Shown: positions 1 to 9,770 of the stretch, one piece after another
Layout: each line of letters starts with the position of its first letter
Position numbering within the stretch: the stretch's first letter is position 1
DNA from: Atopostipes sp.
GTDB taxonomy: Bacteria > Bacillota > Bacilli > Lactobacillales > Carnobacteriaceae_A
Reading direction: 5' to 3'
Assembly: GCA_029257245.1 (NCBI GenBank)
Contig: JARICH010000083.1
Coordinates: 1-44,183, forward strand
Length of the DNA: 44,183 nt
Made by a program: the position numbers and the translations under genes
The notes under the pieces: model-generated
Database searches by the model: none
What the model was told of the DNA's origin: nothing
What the model saw: the letters and a program-made list of their open reading frames with translations, nothing else

Positions 1-439
1 TAAGTTCTTCTTGATAAGCTTCAATCATAGGCAAAAGTTCATCTGGATGTACTTTATCAATCTGATTCATGACTAAAAACACTGGACTCTCTACTGTTTT
101 TAACCGCTCAATAATAAAGCGATCCCCTGGCCCCATCTTTTCAGAAACATTGATCATGAAAAGAACAATATCCACTTCATTCAGTGTACTGAGTGCAGAT
201 TTAACCATATACCGCCCTAATTGATGCTTCGGTTTATGGATTCCAGGCGTATCAATAAAAACAATTTGTTCTTTATCTGTTGTGTAAATTCCTTGTACAC
301 GATTACGTGTTGTTTGTGCTTTATCACTAGTAATGGTTATTTTTTCTCCAATTATATGATTAATTAAAGTCGATTTTCCAACGTTTGGTCGACCGACGAT
401 TGTTACAAAACCTGATTTAAAATTTTCTTGATTCATCAT
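1..439 (-). CDS. era: GTPase Era, N-terminal part (runs off the window's left edge)
   Basis: Minus-strand reading from 439 gives [51 protein letters not shown]...[13 protein letters not shown], with the Era G1 and G3 motifs; lies next to cdd/dgkA/ybeY as in other Firmicutes. Confidence 0.95.
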   Translation of the reverse strand, partial: MMNQENFKSGFVTIVGRPNVGKSTLINHIIGEKITITSDKAQTTRNRVQGIYTTDKEQIVFIDTPGIHKPKHQLGRYMVKSALSTLNEVDIVLFMINVSEKMGPGDRFIIERLKTVESPVFLVMNQIDKVHPDELLPMIEAYQEEL

Positions 440-458
440 TTTATATACCTACTTTTAT

Positions 459-866
459 TTAGTCTTTTAAATCTTCTGGTGTAAAGGCTCCTGGCAGTAA
501 TGCACCAACTGTTGTTTCTTTTATATTTCCATCCACGTTAGTCAAAATAACTGGCATGTCTGGTGCACAAAACTCAGAAATTACTTGACGACATGCGCCA
601 CATGGTGAGATGGGTCCGTCTGTATTTCCAGTAATGACCATTTTATCAAATTCTTGAGAACCTTCTGATACTGCTTTAAAAATCGCTGTTCTCTCCGCAC
701 AATTTGAAAGGCCATAGGAAGAGTTTTCTACATTACAACCGGTAAAAATTTCCCCTGTTCTAGATAAAATCGCTGCTCCGACTGGAAAGTTAGAATAGGG
801 TACATAGGCATAATCCAGCATCTCATTCGCTTTTTTAATAAGTATTTCTCGAGAATTTTTCGTCAT
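459..866 (-). CDS. cdd: Cytidine deaminase
   Basis: CNVENSSYGLSNCAERTAIFKA and SPCGACRQVISEF zinc/active-site motifs. Confidence 0.96.
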   Translation of the reverse strand: MTKNSREILIKKANEMLDYAYVPYSNFPVGAAILSRTGEIFTGCNVENSSYGLSNCAERTAIFKAVSEGSQEFDKMVITGNTDGPISPCGACRQVISEFCAPDMPVILTNVDGNIKETTVGALLPGAFTPEDLKD

Positions 867-905
867 TTGTAAGTCTCCTTTTCATTCAATTGTTATTTTT
901 TATTT

Positions 906-1307
906 TTAGATAGATGCCATCCAATTTATTAGTTTAGGGAGAAAAATAATACTGCCTACAATTAGTGCAAACAAAGATGTAATTAAAACAACTGCTGCTG
1001 CCATATCCTTCACTTTTTTAGCTAAAGGGTGATAATCCGGGGAAACAAGATCTGTTAAATTCTCTACTACTGTATTTAAAATTTCCATAATGAGTACGAG
1101 AAAAGTGACTAATAGAATCCAAAGCCATTCGGATTGATTAATCTTTAAAAGATAAGAGAAAAAAACAGCCCCCACTGCAGAAAATACATGAAAGCGCATA
1201 TTTCTTTCCTCTTTAAAGGCAGTAATAACCCCTTCTGAAGCAAAACGGAAAGAATCAAAAAAAGTTCTGTTTTTATAAGGGCAATTCCGACTATTTTTAT
1301 CTCTCAA
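906..1307 (-). CDS. dgkA: Diacylglycerol/undecaprenol kinase family protein
   Basis: Small three-TM protein with the EILNTVVENLTDL motif; between ybeY and cdd. Confidence 0.92.
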   Translation of the reverse strand: MRDKNSRNCPYKNRTFFDSFRFASEGVITAFKEERNMRFHVFSAVGAVFFSYLLKINQSEWLWILLVTFLVLIMEILNTVVENLTDLVSPDYHPLAKKVKDMAAAVVLITSLFALIVGSIIFLPKLINWMASI

Positions 1308-1773
1308 GTCTATGCTCCTTTAATATCTTTTCTTGCAAGGCAAACATTTCCTTTTCTTCTGCTTCTGTTTGATGGTCAAAGCCATTTAAATGAAGAAATC
1401 CATGCACGACTAAAAATCCTAATTCTCTTTCAAAAGAATGACCATAGTCTTTTGCTTGTTCTTTCGTTCGATCGATTGATATAAAAATGTCACCCAAGAG
1501 TCGAGGAATCGGGAAATCTTCTTCTTCAAAAAAATCCCAAAACTCTTCGTCGTCATTATCTTCAATCGCAAAACTAATCACATCGGTTACTTGATCGATT
1601 GAACGATAGTCCCGATTAATTTCCTGTATTTTTTTATTATCCACCAGAGTAATTGATAACTCATAGTTTTCATCGAGTTTTAACTCTTTTCCGCTCCTAA
1701 GAATTAACTCCTTTATAAGTGTTAAATCTTTTGTTTCTAAGCCTTTTGTCTCATCAGATATTACAATATCCAA
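1297..1773 (-). CDS. ybeY: Endoribonuclease YbeY (rRNA maturation factor)
   Basis: HGFLHLNGFDH metal-binding motif; adjacent to phoH. Confidence 0.96.
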   Translation of the reverse strand: MDIVISDETKGLETKDLTLIKELILRSGKELKLDENYELSITLVDNKKIQEINRDYRSIDQVTDVISFAIEDNDDEEFWDFFEEEDFPIPRLLGDIFISIDRTKEQAKDYGHSFERELGFLVVHGFLHLNGFDHQTEAEEKEMFALQEKILKEHRLER

Positions 1774-1809
1774 AACCCGTCACGTCCTGTCATAATATGA
1801 TCTTTTATT

Positions 1810-2790
1810 TTATTTTTTGTTTTCAGCTTCTTCATAGGCTTTAATTACTTGGGAAACTAGTGGATGACGAATAACATCCGCCCGATCAAAAGTCACAATT
1901 CCAATTCCTTTTAGATTGTCTAGTCGTGTAATTGCTTCTTTCAAACCACTTCGAGTTCCTTTCGGTAAGTCAATTTGAGTAATATCGCCATTTACAATCA
2001 TTTTTGAATCAAAGCCTAAACGGGTTAAAAACATTTTCATTTGTTCACTTGTTGTATTTTGAGCCTCATCTAATATGACGAAAGCGTCATCTAAAGTCCG
2101 TCCACGCATATAAGCAAGTGGCGCAATTTCAATCGTTTGTCTCTCAAGTAAACGTGTTGTATGTTCCAGCCCTAATATTGTATATAAAGAATCAAATAGA
2201 GGTCTTAAATAAGGATCGACTTTTTCTTGCAAATCACCTGGCAGAAAGCCTAATTTTTCACCGGCTTCAACGGCTGGTCGTGTTAATATAATACGTTTCA
2301 CTTCTCCGGCTCTTAAGGCTGCAACCGCCATAGCTACTGCTAAAAAAGTTTTTCCGGTACCCGCTGGACCGACTCCAAATACTACATCATTTTTTTGAAC
2401 TGTATCAATGTAGTTACTTTGACCTATATTTTTAGCCCGTATATCTTTTCCACTATAATCATGGGTAACTTTCTTTTCATACATGCGAAGAAAATCATCT
2501 AGCTTCCCATTCTGAGATAAACGAATGGCATGTAGTATTTCCATGGGATTAATCGAGTCTTCTTTGGTAGCGAGCTTTTCAAGCTGAGAGATAATCTCTC
2601 CTGCTTCAACAACTTTTTTCTCGGCTCCTTCAATAATCAATTGGCGTCCACGGCTTTTTAAATGAATATCTAATTCATTTTCGAATATACGAAAATTTTT
2701 ATTTTCAGGTCCAAAAATAACCATCGCTTCTTCATCAGTTTGCATTGTTCGTACGGATTTAGTCAACTTATCGGTCAAAAATACATGCAC
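1810..2790 (-). CDS. phoH: PhoH family ATPase
   Basis: GPAGTGKTFLAVAMAV Walker A, FVILDEAQNTTSEQMKMFLTRLGF. Confidence 0.96.
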   Translation of the reverse strand: MHVFLTDKLTKSVRTMQTDEEAMVIFGPENKNFRIFENELDIHLKSRGRQLIIEGAEKKVVEAGEIISQLEKLATKEDSINPMEILHAIRLSQNGKLDDFLRMYEKKVTHDYSGKDIRAKNIGQSNYIDTVQKNDVVFGVGPAGTGKTFLAVAMAVAALRAGEVKRIILTRPAVEAGEKLGFLPGDLQEKVDPYLRPLFDSLYTILGLEHTTRLLERQTIEIAPLAYMRGRTLDDAFVILDEAQNTTSEQMKMFLTRLGFDSKMIVNGDITQIDLPKGTRSGLKEAITRLDNLKGIGIVTFDRADVIRHPLVSQVIKAYEEAENKK

Positions 2791-2876
2791 CTCTCCTGTA
2801 TGTCATTCTATTCTACTACAAATGTTAGCACAAATTCAGCTTTTCCGCTATTCTCATCTCGATTATCTTGGTCAAA

Positions 2877-2912
2877 AAAACCCAACAATCCATAATAGAT
2901 TAGTTGGGTTTT
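2877..2912 (-). terminator. Rho-independent terminator of rpsU
   Basis: AACCCAAC...GTTGGGTT stem just after the rpsU stop; followed by a run of seven T on the minus strand. Confidence 0.8.
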
Positions 2913-2920
2913 CTTTATGA

Positions 2921-3106
2921 CTATCTTTTCTTTCGTTTTTCTCTCTTACGAGCTTCTTCAGACTTTAACTTACGTTTTACACTTGGCTTCTCGTAGTATT
3001 CTCTCTTACGAGCTTCTCTTAGAGTACCGGATTTCGATACTGTACGTTTAAAACGACGAAGAGCGTCATCAAGACTTTCACCATCTCTGATTTCTGTTTT
3101 AGTCAA
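2921..3106 (-). CDS. rpsU: 30S ribosomal protein S21
   Basis: [40 protein letters not shown] start with GGGGAGGGGAG upstream. Confidence 0.95.
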   Translation of the reverse strand: MTKTEIRDGESLDDALRRFKRTVSKSGTLREARKREYYEKPSVKRKLKSEEARKREKRKKR

Positions 3107-3245
3107 CGTTCTCCCCTCCCCTCGTCAATTCAGGGGATCCTATTGCATCTTTATTATCCACAATTAGTCTTCCCTTAATGTCAAAAGCAATTACACTTTT
3201 GAATCTTTGATTTCCATTAAATGAAATCATTTAATAGTAGTTATC

Positions 3246-3273
3246 ATTATAACAAAATATAGCATAAGGTCAA
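3246..3273 (-). promoter_or_regulatory. Predicted sigma-A promoter of rpsU (TTGACC-N16-TATAAT)
   Basis: Read on the minus strand: -35 at 3273-3268, -10 at 3251-3246. Confidence 0.65.
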
Positions 3274-3346
3274 TCAACTATTTCAATATTTCTTCATCTA
3301 TTTTTCAAGCTTCACGATTATAGCTTTATTTTACAGACTTTTTAGC

Positions 3347-3784
3347 TCATTGATTTTTTCTTTCTTTTAAACAATCTTGACACAATCCAAGCAACTCAAA
3401 GCGATGGGAAGTGATTTGAACATCTTCTACTTCATCTTGGTAGAAAGTTAAAGGACAAATAGATAACTCCTTAGAAAAGCCGCAGTTTGTACAAATAAAA
3501 TGATGGTGGTGCTCCTCTACGCCACAATTTGAACGAAAGACCTTTTCTCCTTCGAGCTCTGTTTCTTCTAGAATGTCTAAGTTAGAAAAAGAATGTAGGT
3601 TCCGATAAATTGTATCTGGACTGATTCCTGGGTAATCCTCTTCCAGTATTTCTTTAACTTCCTTCGCTGACATATATCGATTTTCTTTATACATCAACTC
3701 GAGCATTTTTACCCGTCGCTCTGTCATTTTTAAATCACTTGCTTCTAATCGTTCAATCGCTTCTTGAAATAAGGGCATAAACAA
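3347..3784 (-). CDS. Fur family transcriptional regulator, Zur-like
   Basis: YPGISPDTIYRNLHSF and EEHHHHFICTNCGFSKELSICPL; resembles Bacillus Zur from memory. The Zur/Fur/PerR subtype is not proven. Confidence 0.85.
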   Translation of the reverse strand: MFMPLFQEAIERLEASDLKMTERRVKMLELMYKENRYMSAKEVKEILEEDYPGISPDTIYRNLHSFSNLDILEETELEGEKVFRSNCGVEEHHHHFICTNCGFSKELSICPLTFYQDEVEDVQITSHRFELLGLCQDCLKERKNQ

Positions 3785-3969
3785 TCAGCCTCCTTTAAGT
3801 ATTCCAAACTATTTTAAGTAAATCAGCGAACAAATTAATTATACCGCAGTCCTATGACATTGCAAAAGATTTAACTGATTGGATCATCTAAGGCTTTTCT
3901 TTATTTCTATTCTCAATATTTTCAGATATAATTAAGCATAAAGAAGCGAAAACAAGAAAGGATGATTTA

Positions 3970-4815
3970 ATGACTGAACAAGATAAAATAGTTGCCTATA
4001 TTGTCTCTGATTCTATCGGGCAATCTGCGGTTAACTTGGTGCGAGCAGGTTTATCAAAATTCAAAGAGATGAATTACAAAATTAAAGACTATACTTTCAT
4101 CTCAAACCCAAGTGAAATTGAAAAAGTAGTGGCCGATTTAAAATCAGAAGAGAATGCACTTGTTTTTAATGCCCTAATCAATCATGAAATTTCTGAGTTA
4201 CTTGAAAAAGAACTTAAGAAAAATGAAATTAAATTTACAAATATGTTAGAACCAATCATTAATCGAGTAACAAGCTTCACTGGATTAGAACTGGATGATG
4301 AGGATGAAGAACACGAATTGCGCTTAGATGACCGCTATTTCGATCGAATTGATGCGCTAGAGTTTGCTGTTCAGCATGATGATGGAAAAGAACCGAAAGG
4401 ATTTTTAGAAGCAGAAGTTGTCATTTTAGGTATTTCTAGAACATCCAAAACTCCGTTAAGTATTTACTTAGCGAATAATAATTACAAGGTAGCGAATCTC
4501 CCTTTAATGCCTGAATCTGAAATACCTGAAGAAATATGGGAAGTAGATCATCGTCGTGTTTTTGGACTGACAAACGATGTAAAAGTTTTGAGTGAGATTC
4601 GAAAAGAGCGAATGATCTCTTACGGATTAAACCCTGAAACTATTTACTCCGACACCGAGCGAATTGAAGAAGAAATTGCTTATGCACATAAACTTTACAA
4701 AGAATTAGATTGCAAAATTATTAATGTTTCGAATAAATCAATCGAAGAAACTGCTGCACTGATTATTGGTAGTTTAAATGAATCAGGATTAATCGAAGTA
4801 GTTGAAGAATCTTAA
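3970..4815 (+). CDS. Pyruvate, phosphate dikinase regulatory protein (DUF299/PpsR family)
   Basis: VSDSIGQSA N-terminus and GISRTSKTPLSIYLA P-loop-like motif. Confidence 0.92.
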   Translation: MTEQDKIVAYIVSDSIGQSAVNLVRAGLSKFKEMNYKIKDYTFISNPSEIEKVVADLKSEENALVFNALINHEISELLEKELKKNEIKFTNMLEPIINRVTSFTGLELDDEDEEHELRLDDRYFDRIDALEFAVQHDDGKEPKGFLEAEVVILGISRTSKTPLSIYLANNNYKVANLPLMPESEIPEEIWEVDHRRVFGLTNDVKVLSEIRKERMISYGLNPETIYSDTERIEEEIAYAHKLYKELDCKIINVSNKSIEETAALIIGSLNESGLIEVVEES

Positions 4816-4827
4816 TCCTTAATAAAC

Positions 4828-4860
4828 AAAGCCCCGACTATGATGTCGGAGCTTTTTTTT
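4828..4860 (+). terminator. Rho-independent terminator after the PpsR-family gene
   Basis: AAAGCCCCGAC-TATGAT-GTCGGAGCTTTTTTTT. Confidence 0.85.
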
Positions 4861-4864
4861 AGTA

Positions 4865-5293
4865 TTATTCAATAATTTTATTGCGTTTAATACGTCCGTC
4901 CCATTCTTCATAGCCGCCTTTTAATACATACAAATCCTCAAATCCATGCTTTTTTAATTCAATCGCTGCACGAAATGCGGTATATTCTCGATCCTCATAC
5001 AAATAAATGGGTTGATCTTTTCTTAATTCGACATGTCTTTGTTTTAATTCAAAATAAGGAATGCTTCGTGCACCAAGAATATGGCCTACATCATAATCAT
5101 CTCGATTCCGCACATCAATTAATTGAACTCGACGAATATCCTTCTTGAATTCTTCTCTTTCTAAGCCTGTAGCTGCTTCCTTGCGTCGGAAATATTGAAT
5201 AAGTTCCCAAATTCCCCAGAGAATTAAAATGACCCATAATATTTTAAAAAACGGATGCATATTACTTATATATCGACCTATACTATTTAACAA
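4865..5293 (-). CDS. Membrane-anchored rhodanese-like domain protein
   Basis: N-terminal TM, IDVRNRDDYDVGHILGARSIPY, VLKGGYEEW; no catalytic Cys (see findings). Confidence 0.85.
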   Translation of the reverse strand: MLNSIGRYISNMHPFFKILWVILILWGIWELIQYFRRKEAATGLEREEFKKDIRRVQLIDVRNRDDYDVGHILGARSIPYFELKQRHVELRKDQPIYLYEDREYTAFRAAIELKKHGFEDLYVLKGGYEEWDGRIKRNKIIE

Positions 5294-5340
5294 GTTAACT
5301 ATTCCCCTCTTCCATTACATTTTAATCAATACTTTACCAT

Positions 5341-6309
5341 TTATTTCAATCCATTTAAAACCAAAGATGCTGCACCTATAATTCCTGCATCATTTCCTAG
5401 TTCAGCAATCTTTACTTTTGTTTGTTCTCTGATTGTTTGAAACATAAAGTCTTGCATTTCACTTCTTACTTTCTCTGCTAAAAATTCTCCTGCTTGAGAG
5501 ACTCCTCCTCCTAAAACAATCGTAGAAGGGTTTAAAAGATTCGCAACGTTCCCTAGAGCATAACCCAAATAATAAGCAAAACGATCCACTACAGCTAATG
5601 CTAAGTCATCATTTTCTTTTGCTAAGCCAAAGATTCTTTCTGCATCCACAGCCTGTCCGTCATCAATTTCACTTTTTAATATGGATGGTCCTGCATATTC
5701 TTCAGCTAAATCTCGTGCAATTCGAACAACTCCTGTGGCCGAAGCATATTGTTCTAAGCAACCTTTTTTACCACAAGTACATAGATATCCACCGGGTTCG
5801 ACAGTCACATGTCCAATTTCTCCTGCTGCATCAATCGCACCATGTAAAAGTTTACCATCTGAAATAAGTCCGCCTCCAACTCCAGTTCCTAAGGTGATAA
5901 AAACGACATCTGGTTCATTATTTCCAGCTCCCGCCCATTGTTCTCCTAATGCAGCTACATTGGCATCATTATCGATAGCAAAAGCAATACCCGTTTTTTC
6001 TTCAATCGGTGCTTTTAAATCTTGTAAAGTTTTCCAATTTAAGTTATAAGCTCCGATTACGCTCCCTTTTTCTCGATTAACTGTTCCGGGTGACCCCATG
6101 CCAATACCGATAAAATCATCGGCTGTCATAGAAAAAGACTTTAACTTAGAGTTAATTGATTCAATCAGATTAGGAATGATTAAACTTCCTTCTTCTGATA
6201 TATCTGTGGGAATACTCCACTTTGTCTGTATTTCACCTGCTTGGTTAATAATTCCAAATTTTGCAGTGGTGCCACCTAAGTCGATGCCGATTACTTTTTT
6301 ATTCGCCAT
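5341..6309 (-). CDS. glcK: ROK family glucokinase
   Basis: GIDLGGTTAKFGI, CTCGKKGCLEQYAS zinc motif. Start set at 6309 (MANKK) with AGGAGAA upstream, rather than the ORF-track start 6327. Confidence 0.93.
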   Translation of the reverse strand: MANKKVIGIDLGGTTAKFGIINQAGEIQTKWSIPTDISEEGSLIIPNLIESINSKLKSFSMTADDFIGIGMGSPGTVNREKGSVIGAYNLNWKTLQDLKAPIEEKTGIAFAIDNDANVAALGEQWAGAGNNEPDVVFITLGTGVGGGLISDGKLLHGAIDAAGEIGHVTVEPGGYLCTCGKKGCLEQYASATGVVRIARDLAEEYAGPSILKSEIDDGQAVDAERIFGLAKENDDLALAVVDRFAYYLGYALGNVANLLNPSTIVLGGGVSQAGEFLAEKVRSEMQDFMFQTIREQTKVKIAELGNDAGIIGAASLVLNGLK

Positions 6310-6357
6310 TCTTATTCTCCTATTCATTTGTTTTTTAATTAAGAAATTCCCTATTTC

Positions 6358-7071
6358 TTATAATACTCCTAACATGTATAATCGATCCACCTTTAAATAG
6401 CCGATTAAATATAATCCAATCAAAACGCCTAGATAAACCAATACATATATAAGCCGTTGTTTCTTTGGATTATTTAAAGCATTACGAGAAGATAAACCAT
6501 ACATTAAGAGGTAGCCTCCAACTAAACCTCCTATATGTCCTGCATTATCAATACTGCTACTAAACAAACCAAAAATAACGTTTAAAGCAATCAAGGTGAC
6601 ATAATTACGAGAAAGCCGCTGAATACCCGAGTGATAAGGATAAAGTTTACCGAGTACAATGGTTGAAGCGAACATTCCAAATATTGCGGTACTCGCTCCA
6701 GCAGAAACTGAGTTATTTAGTGCAAAACTCGCTAAATTTCCTAAAATCCCGCTGCCTAAATACAATAAGAAAAAACGTAAAGGACCGATTAATCTTTCAA
6801 GTTCCATTCCTAGAAAGTAAACAATCAGAGAATTATAAGCAAAATGAGCTAAACCAATGTGAAGAAATATTGGACTAATCAAACGCCACCATTCGCCTAA
6901 ATAAATAAATTCATTTACCTTCGCACCATACTGGATTAGGGTAGAAATATCTTCGCTTCCTCCACTAAAGGTCAGGATTAAAAACATAATAGAAGTCACG
7001 GTTAAAATACCATAAGTAATAAACGGTCCTCGTTTCAGCTCTTCATATTTCTTGTGTAAATTATCGATCAC
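6358..7071 (-). CDS. Rhomboid family intramembrane serine protease
   Basis: GASTAIFGMF (Ser) and NAGHIGGLVGGYLL (His) motifs, multi-TM. Confidence 0.93.
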   Translation of the reverse strand: MIDNLHKKYEELKRGPFITYGILTVTSIMFLILTFSGGSEDISTLIQYGAKVNEFIYLGEWWRLISPIFLHIGLAHFAYNSLIVYFLGMELERLIGPLRFFLLYLGSGILGNLASFALNNSVSAGASTAIFGMFASTIVLGKLYPYHSGIQRLSRNYVTLIALNVIFGLFSSSIDNAGHIGGLVGGYLLMYGLSSRNALNNPKKQRLIYVLVYLGVLIGLYLIGYLKVDRLYMLGVL

Positions 7072-7253
7072 AATTCATTCCTTTCCCTGTTTGCTAGTTG
7101 CAAACTGTATACAATTATAGCATAATTTTTTAATAATAAATGTGGAAATAGTGAATAAGACTAGAATTATTTTTGCAATCATGGTATTCTAATAAGCGCA
7201 AAGTGTTTACTTTTAAAGTAAAACATTAACACTTCTGGTTTGGAGGGAATAAG

Positions 7254-7406
7254 ATGCGCGTAAACATTACATTAGAATGTACAGAATGTGGAGAGCAAAA
7301 CTACATTAGTACAAAAAACAGACAGACAAATGACGAACGTCTAGAGTTGAAAAAATATTGCCCACGCGAACGTAAAATGACTTTACACCGTGAGACTAAA
7401 AAATAA
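7254..7406 (+). CDS. rpmG: 50S ribosomal protein L33, zinc-ligand-deficient (C-minus) type
   Basis: Manually translated: [50 protein letters not shown]. Missing from the ORF track because it is short; GGAGGG upstream. Confidence 0.95.
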   Translation: MRVNITLECTECGEQNYISTKNRQTNDERLELKKYCPRERKMTLHRETKK

Positions 7407-7416
7407 TAGATACAGT

Positions 7417-7446
7417 AAAAGCGAGTTCATTCGAACTCGCTTTTTT
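7417..7446 (+). terminator. Rho-independent terminator after rpmG
   Basis: AAAAGCGAGTTC-ATTC-GAACTCGCTTTTTT. Confidence 0.88.
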
Positions 7447-7466
7447 GTATTTTAAACGTGATTTCC

Positions 7467-9581
7467 TTATTGCTCTTCTTCGAGTTCGGCACTCGTCGGT
7501 TCTTCATTTGCATAATCGCCGACCTCAAAATAGGCATCCATAATTTGACGAGTCATCCCCACATGGTCTGTTCCGGTTCGACCGTTTGGTAAATAGGGAA
7601 TAACCACGGCTACTGCTATTTCTGGATCATCATAAGGAGCATAACCTGCAAAGGTGATATTTGTTACAGATTCATTTCTTCGTTCCACTTGATCCCCCCA
7701 ATAAGAAGCTTGGGCAGTTCCGGTTTTTCCAGCGGCTGTATAAGGAGTTCCTGCAAAAACAGAAGGCGCAAAACCATAATTCCCATTTAAAACTTGGTAT
7801 AATCCGCGTTGAACACGTTCGAACTCTTCACTGGGCAAATCGATATAGTTCATGACTTTTGGCTCTACTTCATAAGCTAATGAACCGACTTCACCAGTAT
7901 CCGGATTGGTTTCTCGAATTTCAGAAACCAAACGTGGAGCGTAACGAATTCCCCCATTGGCCACTGTTGAAATATATTGCGCTAATTGCATCGGTGTATA
8001 GGTATCAAACTGTCCAAAAGAATAAAACAAAGCTTGCCCGGCATTATCTACTGGACTTACTTGCCCAGTTGCTTCATTTGGCAAGTCGATTCCCGTTGTA
8101 CTTCCTAGGCCAAACTGTTGGTAGTAACCTCGCATTTTATTTGCTGTCGCTTGCCCATCAATTGGCAAACTTTGATTCTGTTGATAATTCCAGTAACCAC
8201 CCATCCGCATGGCAATCATCGCCATATAAACGTTGGATGATTTCTGTAAAGCTGTAATATCATTTACCGATTGTCTACCTGATCGGTTAAAGACGGATGA
8301 AATACTTCTGGAACCACTTATTCGTAGTGGTTGATCAACGATTGTATTGTTTCCTAAACTAATCGCTCCATCCATATAACCGGCAAGAACTGTCGCAGCT
8401 TTCATGGAGGATCCAACCTCGAAGGATTTTGAGATGGTTCCCAAGCTATCATCTTGAATCTGACCATCTACTAGACTTTTTCCACTCATCGCTAAGACAT
8501 TTCCGTTCTTAGGATTAATCGCTACCGCATAAACTCCATTGTTTAAACCACGTCTTTTAGATAAAACATCGGTGACTATCTTATCTACTCGATTTTGAAA
8601 ATCCATATCAATAGTCAATACTAGGTTATTTCCTTTTGCACCAGAATATACTTCTGACTGCGTTAAAATATCCCCCGCATTGTCAGTCTCTGTGCGAGAG
8701 ATTGATTTACTTCCACGTAGAACTGTTTCATATTCATATTCGATCAAACTACGACCTATCCGATCGTTTCGTGAATAACCTTTGGCTAAATATTCTTTTT
8801 CTTCGGATTCAGGAATTCCTTGTTCCTCTGTTGAAACAGATCCTAGGACACTTCGCAGCGTATCATTTTGTGGGTAGATTCGATTCCAGTCTGTACCGGT
8901 TGTAATACCAGGTAAAGTATCAGCATATTCACTGATTGCTGCAATTTCTTCTTCACTGACCTCTTTGTTTTTAATATTAACCGTACTTAAAGCATAAGCC
9001 GCATTCATTTTAGTATAGATAGCGATTGCTTTCAGTTCATCATCCGAATAATCCATCAACTCTGCTTCATCGATTAAACTAACGATATCTGAATAGCTGA
9101 CATCATTAATACTTAGCTGATTTTTATCCGCATATTTTTTAGCTCGATCCTTCATTTCATCTGTGTTTGTTGCATAAAAGTAATCTTTTAAATCACGAAT
9201 AGACAAATCACCTTTTTTTGCTTCAAAAGGTGAAAGATGGTCAATTTCAATTAACTCGCTCAAATCTCGAGCAATTCTTGCCATATTTTCTGCTTTCGTG
9301 TTAGACCCTCTTGTATACATAATTGTGTTCTTCGCTTCATTCGCCACGAGTGGTCTTAGTTTTGCATCATAAATTTCCCCTCGAGGTACATTTCCTCGTA
9401 CCACTGTACTTTCCGTTCGTTCAACTTCCGCTTTATATTCTTCTCCCTTAATAATTTGTAAGTAAGCTAGACGGGCAATTAAGGAAACAAACAGTAAAAA
9501 AACAACAAAAAACAATAAATTTAATCGAAAAGGAATATGCGAGTGACTTTCCTTATTTCTTTGCTTCTTTATTTTTTTCAT
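7467..9581 (-). CDS. Class B penicillin-binding protein (PBP2-type transpeptidase)
   Basis: N-terminal TM, VGSSMKAAT (SxxK), KSSNVYM (SxN), AAGKTGTAQ (KTG). Confidence 0.95.
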   Translation of the reverse strand: MKKIKKQRNKESHSHIPFRLNLLFFVVFLLFVSLIARLAYLQIIKGEEYKAEVERTESTVVRGNVPRGEIYDAKLRPLVANEAKNTIMYTRGSNTKAENMARIARDLSELIEIDHLSPFEAKKGDLSIRDLKDYFYATNTDEMKDRAKKYADKNQLSINDVSYSDIVSLIDEAELMDYSDDELKAIAIYTKMNAAYALSTVNIKNKEVSEEEIAAISEYADTLPGITTGTDWNRIYPQNDTLRSVLGSVSTEEQGIPESEEKEYLAKGYSRNDRIGRSLIEYEYETVLRGSKSISRTETDNAGDILTQSEVYSGAKGNNLVLTIDMDFQNRVDKIVTDVLSKRRGLNNGVYAVAINPKNGNVLAMSGKSLVDGQIQDDSLGTISKSFEVGSSMKAATVLAGYMDGAISLGNNTIVDQPLRISGSRSISSVFNRSGRQSVNDITALQKSSNVYMAMIAMRMGGYWNYQQNQSLPIDGQATANKMRGYYQQFGLGSTTGIDLPNEATGQVSPVDNAGQALFYSFGQFDTYTPMQLAQYISTVANGGIRYAPRLVSEIRETNPDTGEVGSLAYEVEPKVMNYIDLPSEEFERVQRGLYQVLNGNYGFAPSVFAGTPYTAAGKTGTAQASYWGDQVERRNESVTNITFAGYAPYDDPEIAVAVVIPYLPNGRTGTDHVGMTRQIMDAYFEVGDYANEEPTSAELEEEQ

Positions 9582-9770
9582 TCTTTATAACCTCTTTAAT
9601 TTCACATTAATTTCTTAATCAGTTCTGTTAGTTTAACAAATTTAATTGTCTTTTGCATTAGTATTTTGTGAATTAAACATGAAAAGGATACAACTACCAA
9701 TTCCGCAATTGATAACTGTATCCTTCTCGAAGATTTTTATGAAAATTAAACTATTTTAATTTACTTATGC

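Noticed and set aside
2941-3017. 17-bp direct repeat CTCTCTTACGAGCTTCT at 2941 and 3001
   Set aside because: Explained by the duplicated EARKRE peptide in S21; coding repeat, not a regulatory element.
5598-6049. Plus-strand ORFs of 89 and 122 aa opposite glcK
   Set aside because: Antisense to a well-supported gene, low-complexity translations, no SD-supported start; shadow ORFs.
7661-8905. Plus-strand ORFs opposite the class B PBP gene
   Set aside because: No domain similarity and full overlap with a conserved gene; shadow ORFs.
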